Shown here piece by piece: positions 11,892-24,760 of a stretch of DNA of 64,000 bases. The notes below the pieces were generated by a model. The model searched no databases and had not been told where the DNA came from. It worked only from the letters and a program-made list of their open reading frames with translations. Every line of letters starts with the position of its first letter. The first letter of the stretch is position 1. Source of the stretch: Cordilura impudica (taxonomy: Eukaryota > Arthropoda > Insecta > Diptera > Scathophagidae); NCBI GenBank assembly GCA_963682025.1, contig OY821517.1, positions 108,242,972 through 108,306,971 of the forward strand, written 5' to 3'. Position numbers and translations under genes: made by a program.

Positions 11892-13337
11892 CCTTTACTG
11901 TAATATTTTTAGTTTGTATTTTTACGATTATTTTTATTAATTATACCTGTGATATATATTTTATAAAAATAACGTAAATTTAACATAGAAGGGTTATTTA
12001 TTTAATTAAATATTCTCCCTGAGGAAGTTGGAAAAAATACCACCGAAACTTCGGAGTTAAACAATGAACTAATATAATATTTACCATTGGCCTAAATACA
12101 TTAAACATGTCTTGTAGGATGTGGAATTGTATATTGACAACACTGGTACTTTGAACAATATACCAACTTATAAACCTGTGTTTACTTATATTCAACAAAA
12201 ATTAATACCTGATTACTAAAATGATATCAAATTTTATTTATTTTTAATTAAATCGAATTTCAATCACATGCCTACATTTTTTGCATATTACTCATTTCTA
12301 TCTTATCACTACGAAAAACCATACAATTTCAAATTTCACAGTTTAGAGTTGGATTTTTCCTACTTAAATTACATTAAGAAGAACATCCGGTTTCAATCTT
12401 ATTTTATTCGATTTTGTTATTTTTCTCAAATTGGTAGTAAGTACCACAAAAACTAACTCTTATCGCGTTTTCATTTTTATTTGTTTTTTTTTTTTTTTTT
12501 TGAAATGTTAAACGATTTAATAAACAAATTTTAAATTTTATTTTAGTTTACATTTAATTTTGTGGCTGAGGTCTCACAAATTATTTAAAATCATATATCT
12601 GGAACACAATGGATAGGGAGAGCTTCGCAAATTTGTATGAGTTCATCAGTGTCACTACTACGAGTAGCAGTGTGATCGGCCTTGCTGAAAATGGGCAGTT
12701 TCGAAACAATAGGCGTGGCACCTACCATACGAAATAATTGTTGAATATCATATATTTCATAAACTATTATGGAGAGGTGACGTCCATGCCATGCTGAGAA
12801 TGGGCGGGATCATATAAATAGGCATGGTAGCTCCTGTAAGAAGTAAGAGTATTTCTGAAGCTCTCCGCCTTATGTTCATGAGGTGCTCCGAATTTTTCTT
12901 GTTCGTTTTCGACCCCCCACTCCTAGATGACGGCTGGGTCGTTTTTTTTTCCAAAAATCATATTTATGCATCGATTTTGCTCAATTTCGCATCCTACAAT
13001 ATCTAAATAAATGAAAAGTGGTGATGGTTCCGAAAATGTAGTTGTCCTTATATATAATTTTCATAAAAACAATATTAAACATATATGTAATAACATAACC
13101 TGGCATAATCACAAAAGCTTCCGTCAGGTGGCGTCACTGGTCTCATTCGACTATTTTCGACGCCTGAGGGAAATAATAAATTTAGCAGCAAAAAGCAATG
13201 GAATCTGCGTCTTTTTCGTTAAAGTCAATTGACACTGTGGTGGAATCTCATTGATTCGAAAGTCAGATCACAAATTATACAGCTTTTAAAACTAAATGCA
13301 CACAAATTTGGTAAGGTCAAGCGGTTCGTTAGCAATT
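11892..13337. other. No gene seen
   Basis: AT-rich. 12600-12930 holds two loosely related stretches around GAAAATGGGC/GAGAATGGGC that resemble noncoding parts of Helitron-type repeats. The adjoining helicase scrap fits this but does not prove it. Confidence 0.35.
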
Positions 13338-13415
13338 GCGTTTAAATGCTTACAATGCCCAGTTCGTCTGGCATATGCATTGGCCATCAACAATTCTCAA
13401 CACCAGCCAATGCAG
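13338..13415 (+). pseudogene. Helitron PIF1-type helicase fragment
   Basis: Within an 87-codon open stretch (13296-13559) the segment FKCLQCPVRLAYALAINNSQ, encoded from 13341, aligns with the FKRLQFPVRLAYAMTINKSQG block just before the last helicase motif of Helitron proteins. It then decays into a poly-A (KKKKKK) run. This is an isolated relic of one motif. Confidence 0.55.
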
Positions 13416-13559
13416 TTATATATAGCCTACACCATAGTTTATAAGAAATACGATTTGTTTGTTGCCTTTACAAAAAAAAAAAAAAAAAAATATTACTTAC
13501 TGAGGCCAGACGAACGCGTGTTATGGGAAATAAAATTACATATATTAAATCGAAAATAA

Positions 13560-16500
13560 ATTAAAATATCGCACTAAATTTGATTGCAATAAATTGATTG
13601 ATTTGATTGAAATGTACAAACAAATTTTGGACTAAAATAATTATTTTAGGGAGAACAATATATATATACGAGTATCATTTTATGCCTTATAGTGGCAGTG
13701 TTCTGGATAGTTTCCTGAAAAAGCGTATATTTTTCAAAATCGCTTTTTTAAGGCCAACGCTCCAAGACATTCGAGCTATAAAACTAAAGCAAACTGCCAC
13801 AAATATTGAGTCTTTTTTTAAGACATGACAAAAATCTAATCGTTTATACTTAAACAATCCCAAATAGTCTTCATACCGTTGTATACATTTGAAACCTCAT
13901 TTTGGTATAAATTTTTAGATTACATATAATTCGATTTAATAGTCTCCATACCGCGAAATATATTTTAAACCTACTTTTGGGGTAAGCTTTTAGGGTACTT
14001 GCAATTTGATATGTATATTAATCACATATATATGTTTAAATAAAAGTTAAAAAAGAAATTTAGTTGTAACATCTTTGTTGGTCTATTCATACCAAGGTTT
14101 TCCTTGCACAACAAGCATCAACATTTCGTGATTTTGTCTGCATTCGAACGTGTGAATTTTATTTATTTTCATTTTAACAATAAGAATGAGAGTCAGTCAG
14201 TGGTAGTCCGTTTACAGGTTCCTCTATACAGTAGAGATAAGGACAATTGCTCTTAGCCATATAACAAGTTGAATAAGAACATGTTTTGTTATTTTGGCCT
14301 TTGTCTGTTTTTTCTTATTTCATTTTCTACTTCTACTAAGTTTTCTTGTGTTATCTTGCTGACATGTCGGACGTTGACATATCCATTTTTTACAAGATTT
14401 TTATGGAAATATACAAAAGTTTGGGTGAATCGTGTACCTTAGACATATAAATATTTAAGCAATTCCATTGTTTGCGTGTATTCGAAACCAGGCAGTTTCT
14501 TCCTTTCTTTCGTTTCTTTTTTTTCTTTAACAATATTTTGTGACTGTTGCTACAAAAAATTTTTTCAAATGGTCCCAAGTTTTATTTATTGTTTGAACTT
14601 TAAAGAAAAGTGCCGAAATAAATTTTATTGGTATACCAAAAAAAAAAAAAAAAAACATTTATGAAGCAGAAAACAGCGTAGAAAAACTTTGTTGGAAAAT
14701 AGCAATAGAAAATAGAAAAACCCAAGTTTTTCAGATCTAAAGGTGCTAAATGGCATCATTAAACTCGCAACCCATTTTCTTTATGATTTTAGAAACCTAA
14801 AATTTCAAAACTTTGTACATATACATTATTGAATTGTTAAATGCAAGAGTTAGACTTTTAAGAAAACGTTTCTGCTTGAAAAACAACAACAACCAAAAAA
14901 AAATGCCAAAAATAACAGCAAAGAAGACTAGAAAATAATAACAAAAGTACTTTAAAAGCAAACAAAAACAGAAAAACTTTCTTTTTGTTGTTTTCTTTTA
15001 CAAGTTAAAACTAACAATTCATGTTTTCCCAAGTTTATCGTACTTTTATGTTTGGTCGTTAGAAAGTATAAAAAAAAGAAGTTTTAAGAAAGTTTGGCTT
15101 GAATAAAATAAATGTATGTTTATATATGAGTATAAGTATATATTTATTTATTTCCTTTTTTCAAAATTTTTAAATAATCTTTTGAGCGGAAGTTAATCAC
15201 AAGTATGGAAAGCAATATGAAATTGATTTGAACTTACCAAAAAGTAAGGAATTTGGTTCACCACTTTGTTATGGCTAGTAGCGCTTAAACATAATAAAGA
15301 ACTTTAAACGTTTTACACAACTGTTTAGTTATGTGAAATAAATTATTGAGAATATTGCAGATTGAGATGCTACAAGATATCTGTATTTTTGACCTTATGC
15401 TTATTAAAGAAAGTTTTCCTTAGAGACTAGGCCAACATTTCCTACTACTGCCGGTTTCTGTTAAGGAAAAAGAACGGCACATTTTTGCTAAAAATATCTA
15501 GCCGTAAGATTGTTATGGATAATGAACAATATTCTGATTCTTAGAAGGTTGTTCATACAATTTCAGATTTGATAAAAAAAAAATTTCAATTTTTATTTAA
15601 TTTAGTTTAGCTGCAAAACATCTTGTTCCTAACAAAGATTTACAGAAATATTCAAATTAAGGAGACTGATGAACTGTATATATTGACAAATACTATTTTT
15701 GTTCAAAGTTTATATATATGCATACAAACACTAAATATATACATGTGTACACTGTACTAAAAAGAAAATCTACATTTAAAACATTATACGATAATGATAA
15801 TACACCAATTGTTTTGTTTAAATCAACACATATTACATACATATGTGCACATTCCTTAACACAAATGAACCCATATACCTACATACTCATGCAACAACAT
15901 TGAACATCTGTTAAAAGTTCGTGTTGTGTCTTAGAGCTATGCTTCTCGTACAAAAACAAAACCAAAAGTTCCCAGTCAGCATTTGGAAGAGTGTTTTAAC
16001 AAAAAAAATCTTACTGAGTCTTCTTCGAGCCCTTTTGATTATTAAGAACTAACTAATCTCATGCGAGTTACATACATATAATAATGCTACCTCTGATAAA
16101 ATTGAAAAATTCTTAGACACAGTAAGTAGTTCTCATAATTGTAAAGTTGTTGTATAAGCAAAATATTGAATAAAACCAATGAAGATTTAAAGTATTTCGC
16201 TTCAATGCATTTCCATTCTCATAACAATATTATTAAGAACAACATTTCAATGCATTTCCGTTCGTATAAAAAATTGATTAAAAACAAAATTATTTCCCAG
16301 CAACTAAATTGCAGGTTTAGCAATTTATTAAAGTGCATTAATCAGAATTAGGCGAATGCAGCAATTCAATAGGAGCATTCTAATTAAAATCAACTAAAAT
16401 AATTGTAAGAGGCAGCCTTGTTCTTCAGTTCAACGGAGTTTGTCGTAGTAAAAATAATACCTTTTTTAAAACGTAATTTAGAAATTTTATTATTAAATTT

Positions 16501-16983
16501 GCGCGATTAAAAGAAAACTCGAACATATGTCGCGCTAACGCTTAAACACTAATTTATTGCAAAAACAATAATAGAATGTACAACAATCGCAAATAGATCA
16601 TGCAAGAGAATGAAATGTCATTATTTTGATCGTTATTTTAGGATAATATTTCGCGCAGCTGGAGGGTGAAAACCTGCTTGTTATTCCGTTGTTTTTGTTT
16701 ATAATGGGAGCATTTTTTTTTACTATTTTAAAAAAAAATTTAGACATTGTGATTTTTTTTTTTTTTTTTCATTAATAACAGACGAACCGTGGTGTGAAGT
16801 TCAGCTATTTAAATTACAAATTATACAAGTGAACAAATTTAAAAGTTGAAAGTGAATAAATTTAAAAGCGAAATGTGAAAAATTTATAATTGAAAAGTAA
16901 AAAAATTTTAATAAAAAGAAGCCTAAAAACTAATATAACCAAAAAAATAACGAAACAAATTCGCAGGAAACTTTCCGGAGCAG
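13560..16983. other. No gene seen; AT-rich spacer
   Basis: Only short, compositionally biased ORFs are present. Long homopolymer runs occur at 14639-14655 and 16754-16769. The latter, followed by TTCATTAATAACAG, looks like a splice acceptor upstream of a small ORF at 16984. Confidence 0.4.
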
Positions 16984-17163
16984 ATGGAACCAAACCAACC
17001 AAATAACAAAATTAATTTCCATGATGGCAATTTCAATGATTCAGTGAAGAACCTTAATTTAATACGTGCGAAAGATAAGCTAGTAGAGCGAACTTTCTAT
17101 ATGTGTTTTTGGAGAATTTTAACTGTACAAATTAATTTTTTAAGAAATATTATTATTATTTAA
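16984..17163 (+). CDS. Unrecognised 59-codon ORF, possible first coding exon
   Basis: ATG at 16984 opens a 59-residue frame starting MEPNQPNNKINFHDGNFNDS, of varied composition unlike the homopolymer ORFs around it. It is preceded by a polypyrimidine tract and AG (about 16754-16780) and by a second AG just before the ATG; GT dinucleotides suitable as donors occur inside (for example near 17104 and 17126). I do not recognise the protein and see no second exon. It could be chance or the start of an unknown element protein. Confidence 0.15.
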   Translation: MEPNQPNNKINFHDGNFNDSVKNLNLIRAKDKLVERTFYMCFWRILTVQINFLRNIIII

Positions 17164-17217
17164 AAATAATTAAAATATTCTGTAAATAATTTCTGTGTTC
17201 ATATATATATATATATA

Positions 17218-17870
17218 AGAGCGCCCATGAAATACATAGAAAAATGGAAAACAGTTAGTTTTTCCGCTCCCCGCTCATTTTCTAGTATATTGGGCATAAA
17301 AAATAAATGGAGTAAAATTAGTTCCAAGCTTTGATGAGCTATAACTCGTAAGCCAGACGACTTTCGGAAAATACACCTTAAGCATTTGTATTGCAAATAT
17401 ATAGCAAAAATTTTTCTCCTACAAATTTTTAACCTAGCTATGACCCTTCATGGTGTTTTAAGAGGTCAAACTTCAAATTTGCAGTCAAAATTTTTTTCAA
17501 ACGTAAATTAGTAAATTTGTTATAAATCTATTTAGGTTTGACTATTGCCAAATTGAGGTTCGACCTCTTAAAACACCATGAAGGTCATAGCTAGGTCAAA
17601 AATTTGTAGGAGAAAAATGTTTGCCTATATATTTACAATACAAATGCTTAAGGTGTCATTTCCGAAAGTCGTCTGTCTGGCTTATGAGTTATAGCTCGTC
17701 AGAGCTTGGAACTAATTTTACTCCATTTTTAGGGCTAAAAGTCATGACGGACTGGCCGGTTTGCATCCGATTGAAAAAATTTTTGCACGGATATTATTTT
17801 TTATGCCCAATATGCTAAAAAAATGTGCGGGGAGCGGAAAAAATAACACTTTTTGTTTTATGGGCGCTCT
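17218..17870. repeat. Foldback MITE, about 650 bp, arms of about 260-315 bp
   Basis: Left arm (17218 to about 17475) and right arm (about 17555-17870) are reverse complements: AGAGCGCCCAT at one end, ATGGGCGCTCT at the other, and matching interior blocks such as ACCATGAAGGTCATAGCTAG. The right arm carries about 45 bp (near 17750-17795) absent from the left. TA repeats flank both sides, so it inserted in or created a TA microsatellite. No coding capacity; superfamily not determined. Confidence 0.75.
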
Positions 17871-18304
17871 AATATATATATATAACTGACTGACGATAAT
17901 GAGTAAAAGTTGTGTGTTCTATTTATTTTCTTTTAACATAATTTTAATTATAATATTTGAATTCGTAATTTAATGAAATGAATTGAAAATAACGAACAAA
18001 TGGCTAACTGACTAACTATATATATGTATAATTTTTAGAATAAACTTATTTGAATAATACATTTTAATTAAATATTTTATTTTTTTTAATGCAAACGATT
18101 AGAAATAACTGAAAAATTATTGAAAAAAGACTCAAAAATAATTGAAATATTACTGATTTAGTGCTATGCTCCAAAATGCAAACCATACAAATATTTTGCA
18201 ATGGTGAAATCAGTTGCGAATTCTACACATATGCTCCATTTCGTTTCGTTAGAGAAATTTTAGCCCTTTAAAACAACATATTTTTAAAAGAAAATATACC
18301 ATCC

Positions 18305-20230
18305 AGTTTTAAAAAATCTATATTGATACCGCTTCTGAGAAACGGTTATACAAATAATCCAACAAATTACCGAGGATTATCGCTAATTGATCATTAACGT
18401 AAAATTTTTAACAATCTAAATTGTATAACTAAATAGATAGATAACAAGAAAACAAAACTCTAAAACAGATAATATTTATACCCTATACCACTATGTAGTT
18501 TGGGTATAATGACTCTGTGCTGCTGTTTGTAACTACAAAAAATATTTCTGAGTGGATTTAGCGATGTCCATCCGTCCGTCTGTCCGTCTGTCCGTCTGCG
18601 TGTCCATGCAATAATTTTAATCAAACTACAGGTCGCAAATATGAATATATTTTAACAGAATTTGGCATATAAGCTTCTATTTGCCATACGATGAACGCTG
18701 TTGAAATTGGTGAAATTCGGTCCATGCTCAGACCTAGTCCCCTTACAAATGACCCTATCAAATCGACATAAATTGCCACAAGATCGAAATTATTATATAG
18801 ACCTCTTTTAAATTGGGTTTGAATGTGTTTATTATATCCATTAATCAGTAGTCCAAAAATAATTCTTAGTCATAGGCCCCATATAGAGCTGCTTCCCAAT
18901 CTTCACTTAAATCTATCAAAAAACAAAAATATAGCACAAATTTTTCTCAAATTTGGTTTGTATATATTTTTCCAAAATATAAGTGACTTTACCAAATATG
19001 GTCAGGATCGGTCCACATTTCGACCTAGTCCCCATATAAATATAGCATCCGTAATGAACTTTTTAATATCTGCAGCCAAAAAAATTATAACAATACCACT
19101 CAAATTTGGTTTATGCTTATTTTCAATATCGAACTAGTTGCGCCAAAGAGATAGGGTATCTAAGCCATGGTATGGGGTATCGTATAGTCGGTCTAGATCG
19201 ACTATAATTTTCTTAATTGTTTTAGTCTCGTTTATGTTGTTCATTTAATTAAAATAAATGGCAAAAACACCCACGCAATCTTTGTTAATTTTTCTAGTGC
19301 CTTCGACACGATTTCAAGGAATTCTCTTATATATAAATTGTTCTGTATGGGCCTGTCGTCAAAGATAATTCTTAGCTTACAACTTTACTACGAAAGCGAC
19401 ACAAGCCAAATATTTTTTGGAAACAAATTTTCTGACCTAATCTGTGTGGACGTTGCCGTGAAAACAGGCTGCATTCTTAGTCCTATTCTGTTTGCTTTAT
19501 ACCTTAATGGTTTGGCGGATATATTGCCTGGAGTTATAAATGTTGTAGCTGAACTAATAAAAATTCTTCTCTACGCTGATGATCTTGTCATCTTAACTGA
19601 AGCGCCGGGTGTTCTACAGATTGTGGTAGATAACATACATGCACACTTAATTCAACATGTGGAGTTTAAAAGTAAATATTGATAAATCAAAGATACTAGC
19701 ATTTTGAAATGGGATACATATATCTAACGATCTGAAGTGGAATTTTGGAGAACAGAATATAGAAATTGTAAATAGCTATAGATATCTGGGCATAGGTCTC
19801 AATTACAACTTCTCTTTCAAAAAACATATAGAAAATAAACCAAAAACTGGCGATTAATTCTACTGGGTCAACATATAAAAATCATCCCGACATTTCAGAT
19901 AAAAACAAACTCAAAATCTTTAATGCTGCATCTAAATCTCTAGTGTGCTATGACCCTCCAATTTGGGCTTTTAAAATATATTATGATGAAGAAAAATTAT
20001 TCAGGTTTTTTTTATAAAAAAAAAAAAAAAAAATCTGAAATTACCAAAATATACACCAAGTTATATACTTTACATAGAAAAATTATTAGCTTTACAAATG
20101 CCAATCTGGCCCACAACTTTCAAGCTTTGCCAGATATATATAGCTTTAATAAATGTTATTTAATCTTTAAGATTGTAAATATATATAATGAATATCTATT
20201 AAATAAACGAAATAAATAAAAATCTAAATT
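18305..20230 (+). pseudogene. Non-LTR retrotransposon reverse transcriptase, split by an INE-like repeat
   Basis: Upstream piece (18305-18440): SILIPLLRNGYTNNPTNYRG, the NYRG block of the RT. After the inserted repeat 18477-19224 the RT resumes in an open frame: IFVNFSSAFDTI, IYKLFCMGLSSKII, GCILSPILFALYLNGL, LLYADDLVIL (catalytic YADD, about 19572-19600). Past the stop at 19680-19682 come SKILAF, NSYRYLGIGLNYNFSFKKHI and a degraded C-terminus to about 20230. No endonuclease or nucleic-acid-binding ORF is recognisable. The same RT type, in pieces, lies at 39040-39600 on the minus strand. It differs from the jockey-like copies at 9.1 and 33 kb. Confidence 0.8.
18477..19224 (+). mobile_element. 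INE/DINE-like repeat, copy 1
   Basis: Starts TATACCCTATACCACTATG, has a tetranucleotide core of CCGTC/TGTC repeats (18568-18600) and ends with the hairpin-forming TAGTCGGTCTAGATCGACTA then TAATTTTCTTA. A GTCY-type microsatellite core with a 3' terminal stem-loop is the architecture of INE-1/DINE elements (non-autonomous Helentrons). Assignment is by architecture only. It interrupts the RT pseudogene. Confidence 0.65.
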
Positions 20231-21059
20231 GATCAGAAGAGCGGTTAATAATAGCCTCTTCCCGAAGAGTCGTAAAAGAATCTTAAAGAAAAGTTGCGAA
20301 TATATAACTGTTTTAATCGCGCAGAAGTGTCGAAAAAAGCTAGAATATCATCACTAATATGATGAAATGCTGGCTGGGTGTGGATAAATGAAATTTTCAA
20401 AATTTTTCATTCTTATTTGTACATGTAACTGCACACAGGCATATGTACATCAATGTACGAGTATTAAGATTTAGCCAGTTATTTGAAGATTTGCCACGTA
20501 CATACACAGCAATACATAGTCGTACTTTCCTTTATTTTCTATTGTTTGCTTTATATAAAAATATATGAATTTTATTCTTGTTTTTATTATAATAAAATCA
20601 GCCAAAGGCATTGATTGTAGAAAATATTTTCTTCCGGTACCAAATATAGATACCATAAAGAGCACTAGAAATTGTTTTGTTTACTCATACAGTATATTCG
20701 GAAAGTATGAAACAAAAATTATATAAAAAAAAAAATGATTTTCAAATTTTTTATAGCATTGTGTTATAAATCAAATAACAATATTTTGGTCAGCTAGGTT
20801 GGCAATTGTTTATTAATAGATTTCTAATACAATTTATATTTTGCATAGCAATATTGCTGTAAGTCAGATTTGCATCTATATTATTACAATCAGAATGCAG
20901 CACTCGATATTCGAGTGCAAATATTCGTTATGTTTTGAGTTTTGCTGCAAAAGAAGAAAAATCTAGGAAATTTTACATTTTCATTGATATCTTATACTTT
21001 AAACGTTTTTCTAAACTCTTTCTTTTAACTCATACTCTCTATCTGTCTATCTGTCGTAG

Positions 21060-21415
21060 GTCAACCCCATTCCCCAATGAAATTATCCAATCGATCTGAA
21101 ACTTGGCCCATAGTCTTGTTGTGGCTATGAATTAATTTTGGGGGAGTCACGCACAGTCACGTACAGTTGCGGAGTGATCTAAATGTCATTTCCCCTCATC
21201 CGATCGATATAAACCTCGGTCAATACACCTTCTGTGAAAAAACATTAAGTTTGACATAGTCACGCACAGTCACGGATGATCTAAAACCCATTTCCCCTTA
21301 TGCGATCGATCTGAAACTTGGTCGATAGACTTGCTGTGAAAAAATATTAACTTTGACATAGTCACGCACACTCAAACATATTCACGCACAGTCACGGAGA
21401 GATTCGAAACTCATA
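21060..21415. repeat. Three imperfect tandem repeats of about 102-113 bp
   Basis: The unit contains CCGATCGAT, AACTTGG, CTTGCTGTGAAAAAA, then GACATAGTCACGCACAGTCACGG. The AGTCACGCAC boundary recurs at 21145, 21258 and 21359. It lies just beyond the C-terminus of the Helitron relic on the same strand, so it is probably that element's 3' noncoding region. Confidence 0.7.
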
Positions 21416-21479
21416 TGCATAAGGAAAGAAAGAGTTTTATTAAAAACTTTGTATTTATGGGTTAGATTATTTTTTAATA

Positions 21480-24400
21480 AATTTATCAATTAAGAACTTC
21501 TCTGTACATAATATTTTTAGTGTAAATTCTCTCATCATTGAATAGATGTCCCTGTTCTAATGTATCAGTGATATAAAATCGTAGTCCATCAAAAGAACGA
21601 ACTCTACTGATAGCAAAAAATAGTTGACCAGGAAAATAGCCACATTCTGGAAATTGTATCCTTGCAACTTATTAATTGGCATTGCCGAGGCACTCATGTG
21701 CCGAAATATGTTAAATGAATTCTTAGAATTAATATACGGGTATTTGGAACAGTTCCCGATAATTATGTGTTTCTGTGCATTCATTTTATACACTTTATAG
21801 TTCCAACCACAAGCGATTTACCTGTATTCAAATAGTATTCACTTTCAAAATATTAAGTGAATTCAAAAACTTATTGGAAAGTTATTTTTTCTCTCATATC
21901 ATCTCAAAATAATTTTATCGACACTATAGTATGTCATCTCCTCTCATGACCTACGTTTTATAATTTCCGCATTGAAGAAATCAGAGTCATCATTTAAGGG
22001 ATCCAAAATTAACGAACGAAGTAATGGTTTCCATTACCTTGCCATAAATAAATATCTTCAATAATAGAAGATTTGTCCCTAATCAACTATAAGTTTTCAA
22101 GGAAATTAAAATAATTAGATTTTTAAGCTAAAGTCAATTTGTGAAGTGTTGAAAATTCAAGCCAAGATTATGTGCAACATTTAATGAGTATTACACATCT
22201 TGCATATAAAACAACTGGCAAAATTTGCCGAAATTCGGCACATATCAATAATGTTTTACCACTGAATAAATGATCATCTGTACAAATATCTTTCAATAAT
22301 CGATCGATTGTTTTCAAAGCATAAATTAGACAGATTTAAACTCTACCGATTGTAATCAATAAAGAATTTTTTAGTGTTTTTAGCTTGTGAGTATTGTTAG
22401 CATTTATTGTAGGCACTGAATTTTCTACTGAATAGCTTGTTAACTTAGAAACATTATGTAAAATCCTGCCAACGATTGACAATACAAAAGTAATACCACC
22501 GCAAGCTCATTTTATACTTCGAATATTCATTGAATTCAATTTATGCATTAGAGCAGCAGCTACTAAGGCTAATTGCAAGTGAAAGACATGACATTCATTG
22601 ATCTTTCTAATTCAATATTATATACCAAAATTTGTTCATTGTTCTTAAAAAAACAAGATTATGCAGACGAAGTGAGAAGGTATTATTGTTATTTATAATT
22701 AGGAGCAAAAAGGAGCCGCGACAGACATGACAACAAACAGTCATTATTTTATAGGATTTTTGTAAAACACAAAGTTATTTATATGACAAATATGAAACAG
22801 TTGTTTATAGTTAATATATGAGCTAGTTTATTAATAAAGCATATAAAAAACATGAATTCTAAAATAAATTATAGTAAAATTACATTTTTCTTTTTTATTG
22901 GAAAAATTAAGGCTACAAAAATATTCAAAAATACTTCAACAAACTGTAATGCTATGCTATCAATATAAATTATTAAAATTTAAATTTTTAAATTTTACCT
23001 AACTTAAACAAAAAACATTACCAGTATTGTAATGCACAACTTCTTGAACAATTTGTTTCAAAGTTTCTTCCTCAATGTCTGTAATGTCAGTTTTAATAAT
23101 AACTCTTGGAATTGGAAGCCCAAGTTGCTCACATGAAGGATTATGAAATAATAAAAAATCATCAGTAAGTGATAATGCTCTATTAAAAGCAATGTGTTCA
23201 TTAAAATCTCTCATGAAATCCTGAATGAAATCAATTTTAAATTCATTCCATAATACTATTGGATTTGCTGGAACATTCGTAGCACAGCCTCCACGATGAG
23301 AATGCGTTTCTTTCCTTCTTTTAAACATAAGAAGAAGTAAGCGTAAAGGTGGAGACACAACTGGGACGAACGACGAATTTCGCACAGCTCGAGGAATTTG
23401 TCGGCAGCAATTCGTTCCGTAAATTCGTCGAATGAAATACAATTACGACGAATTCGCATAACAGCTGTAATGTCATTTGAATTTGTTTGTAATTTATATA
23501 AATAAATATTGGAAAAATATGAATAAAATAATTTTTAACTTTGTACCAGTTAATACAATTGTAAACATCATGTTCGCGATGGAAAAAGCCTTTGTTTTTG
23601 TACGGCAGCGTTTATTTTTTTAATTCTGAAAAAATTACATAAAGTTTCAATAATAAATTAATTTTATGTAATTTTTGTTTACATGTTGTAGCTGATAGTG
23701 TGACCATATTTGAAAAAAGAATCACTCTAAACGAAAAAGAATAAATATTAACAAAAAAAAAAAGACTATGTAAAAGAAAATTATATAATTAAAAATAGAT
23801 TTTATTTAACTTATAAGTTATAAATAAAATAAAAAGCAATTCTTAAAGACAAAAATAGTTTTATTTACTAAAACATTTGAAAACCCAAAATAAAATGCGG
23901 CCACTCTACACCAATTTATTCGTCGTTAGTCAGCGTAAGAAACAGAAATAAACCTATCGCAGAGTTCGTTACGCACTACGTATTTCCTTCGACGCACTGA
24001 TTGTGTGCATTTTCATATAGACAAATGAGTTTCATTTCTGACGACGAATATTCGGAACAAAAAATTCGTCGTTCGTCCCAGTTGTGTTTCCAACTTAAGT
24101 AAAATAAAGCAATGTCTTTAGGAGCGTACATTCTTAAAGGAAATTTATCACATCCTTTGTGGCCTTTTTTCGATTTTTTTCTGCATTCTCAATCCACCCA
24201 CACCATCCACGGGGTTTCAGTCTACGTATACTGATTATATGATAGGTAAATTCTATCCAATTCGGAGAATGCTGTAATTTTGTGAACCGACTGTTTGAAA
24301 TTGCTTGGTCATCAGTCAAATGGTATTCAAATGTACGCCGAGCGGCTTGATTTAAAAATTTACCCACCATTCATAAGAATTTCATCCATTTGCGCTTCAG

Positions 24401-24695
24401 AGCTCAACATTGCAAATAATGCATTAAAAGACCGTACATTATTCAAATTTTGAAATTTTTACTTGATTGGGGGATTAGTAAAAAACAAACCCTTCATAAA
24501 GGCTTTGGAATAACATATTTTGAATAAATGGATTCAACATTAATTCACCCTTATGGCAACAAAGATTGAATGCATAATTATTACGAAGAGTAGTATCAGA
24601 TTGAATGGTACAACAAAATATGTGTTTGCCGTTTAATTGTATGACCATTACACATTACACATATCTCTTTTAATTAAAAATTCACACTAAATTAA
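21480..24695 (-). pseudogene. Helitron replicase/helicase relic, several insertions
   Basis: Pieces of one Helitron protein run in order on the minus strand. N-terminal domain: NYAFNLCCHKGEL (about 24580-24540), the Helitron-like N-terminal CCxxGKV block. Then NQAARRTF to about 24134 and PLRMYAPKDIALFYL (to about 24105), the RMY-P-ERFYLRLLL block, cut by the TIR element 23348-24094. Beyond it come LRLLLLM, GGCATNVPANPIVLWNEFK, ALSLTDDFLLFHNPSCEQLG and DIEEETL, to 22999. After about 1.2 kb without similarity the helicase C-terminus appears: INKLQGYNFQNVAIF, PGQLFFAISRVRSFDGLRFY and YTKNIMYREVLN, stop near 21490. The Rep endonuclease HUH motif is not visible. Stops, frame changes and insertions show it is dead. 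The Tigger left end abuts at 24698. Confidence 0.75.
23348..24094. mobile_element. Non-autonomous TIR element, 747 bp
   Basis: Terminal inverted repeats of about 33 bp (core CACAACTGGGACGAACGACG at the left, its complement at the right; few mismatches). It has further CGACGAAT-type motifs inside and no ORF of its own. It cleanly splits the Helitron relic between FYL and RLLLL. Flanks read TAAGCGTAAA and TTAAGTAAA on the plus strand, compatible with a degraded target duplication of about 8 bp. Superfamily not determined. Confidence 0.7.
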
Positions 24696-24697
24696 TT

Positions 24698-24760
24698 TAG
24701 TGAAACCCCGATATAGCGAACTTCGTTATAATGCGGAACTCAATATAACGAATTTTTTGC
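24698..24760 (+). repeat. Left terminal repeat of a Tigger/pogo element
   Basis: TAGTGAAACCCCGATATAGC with repeated ATATAACGAA/TTCGTTATAA motifs is the usual end of Tigger/pogo elements. A partner, TTCGTTATACCAAAGATTCA followed by CTG, lies at 31660-31682 in inverse orientation. The element would thus bracket everything to 31.7 kb, including later insertions. Confidence 0.6.

Noticed and set aside
18823..19137. 104-codon ORF in INE-like copy 1 (also similar ORFs in the other copies)
   Set aside because: Falls wholly inside a noncoding repeat, is not conserved as a frame among copies and overlaps the terminal hairpin region.
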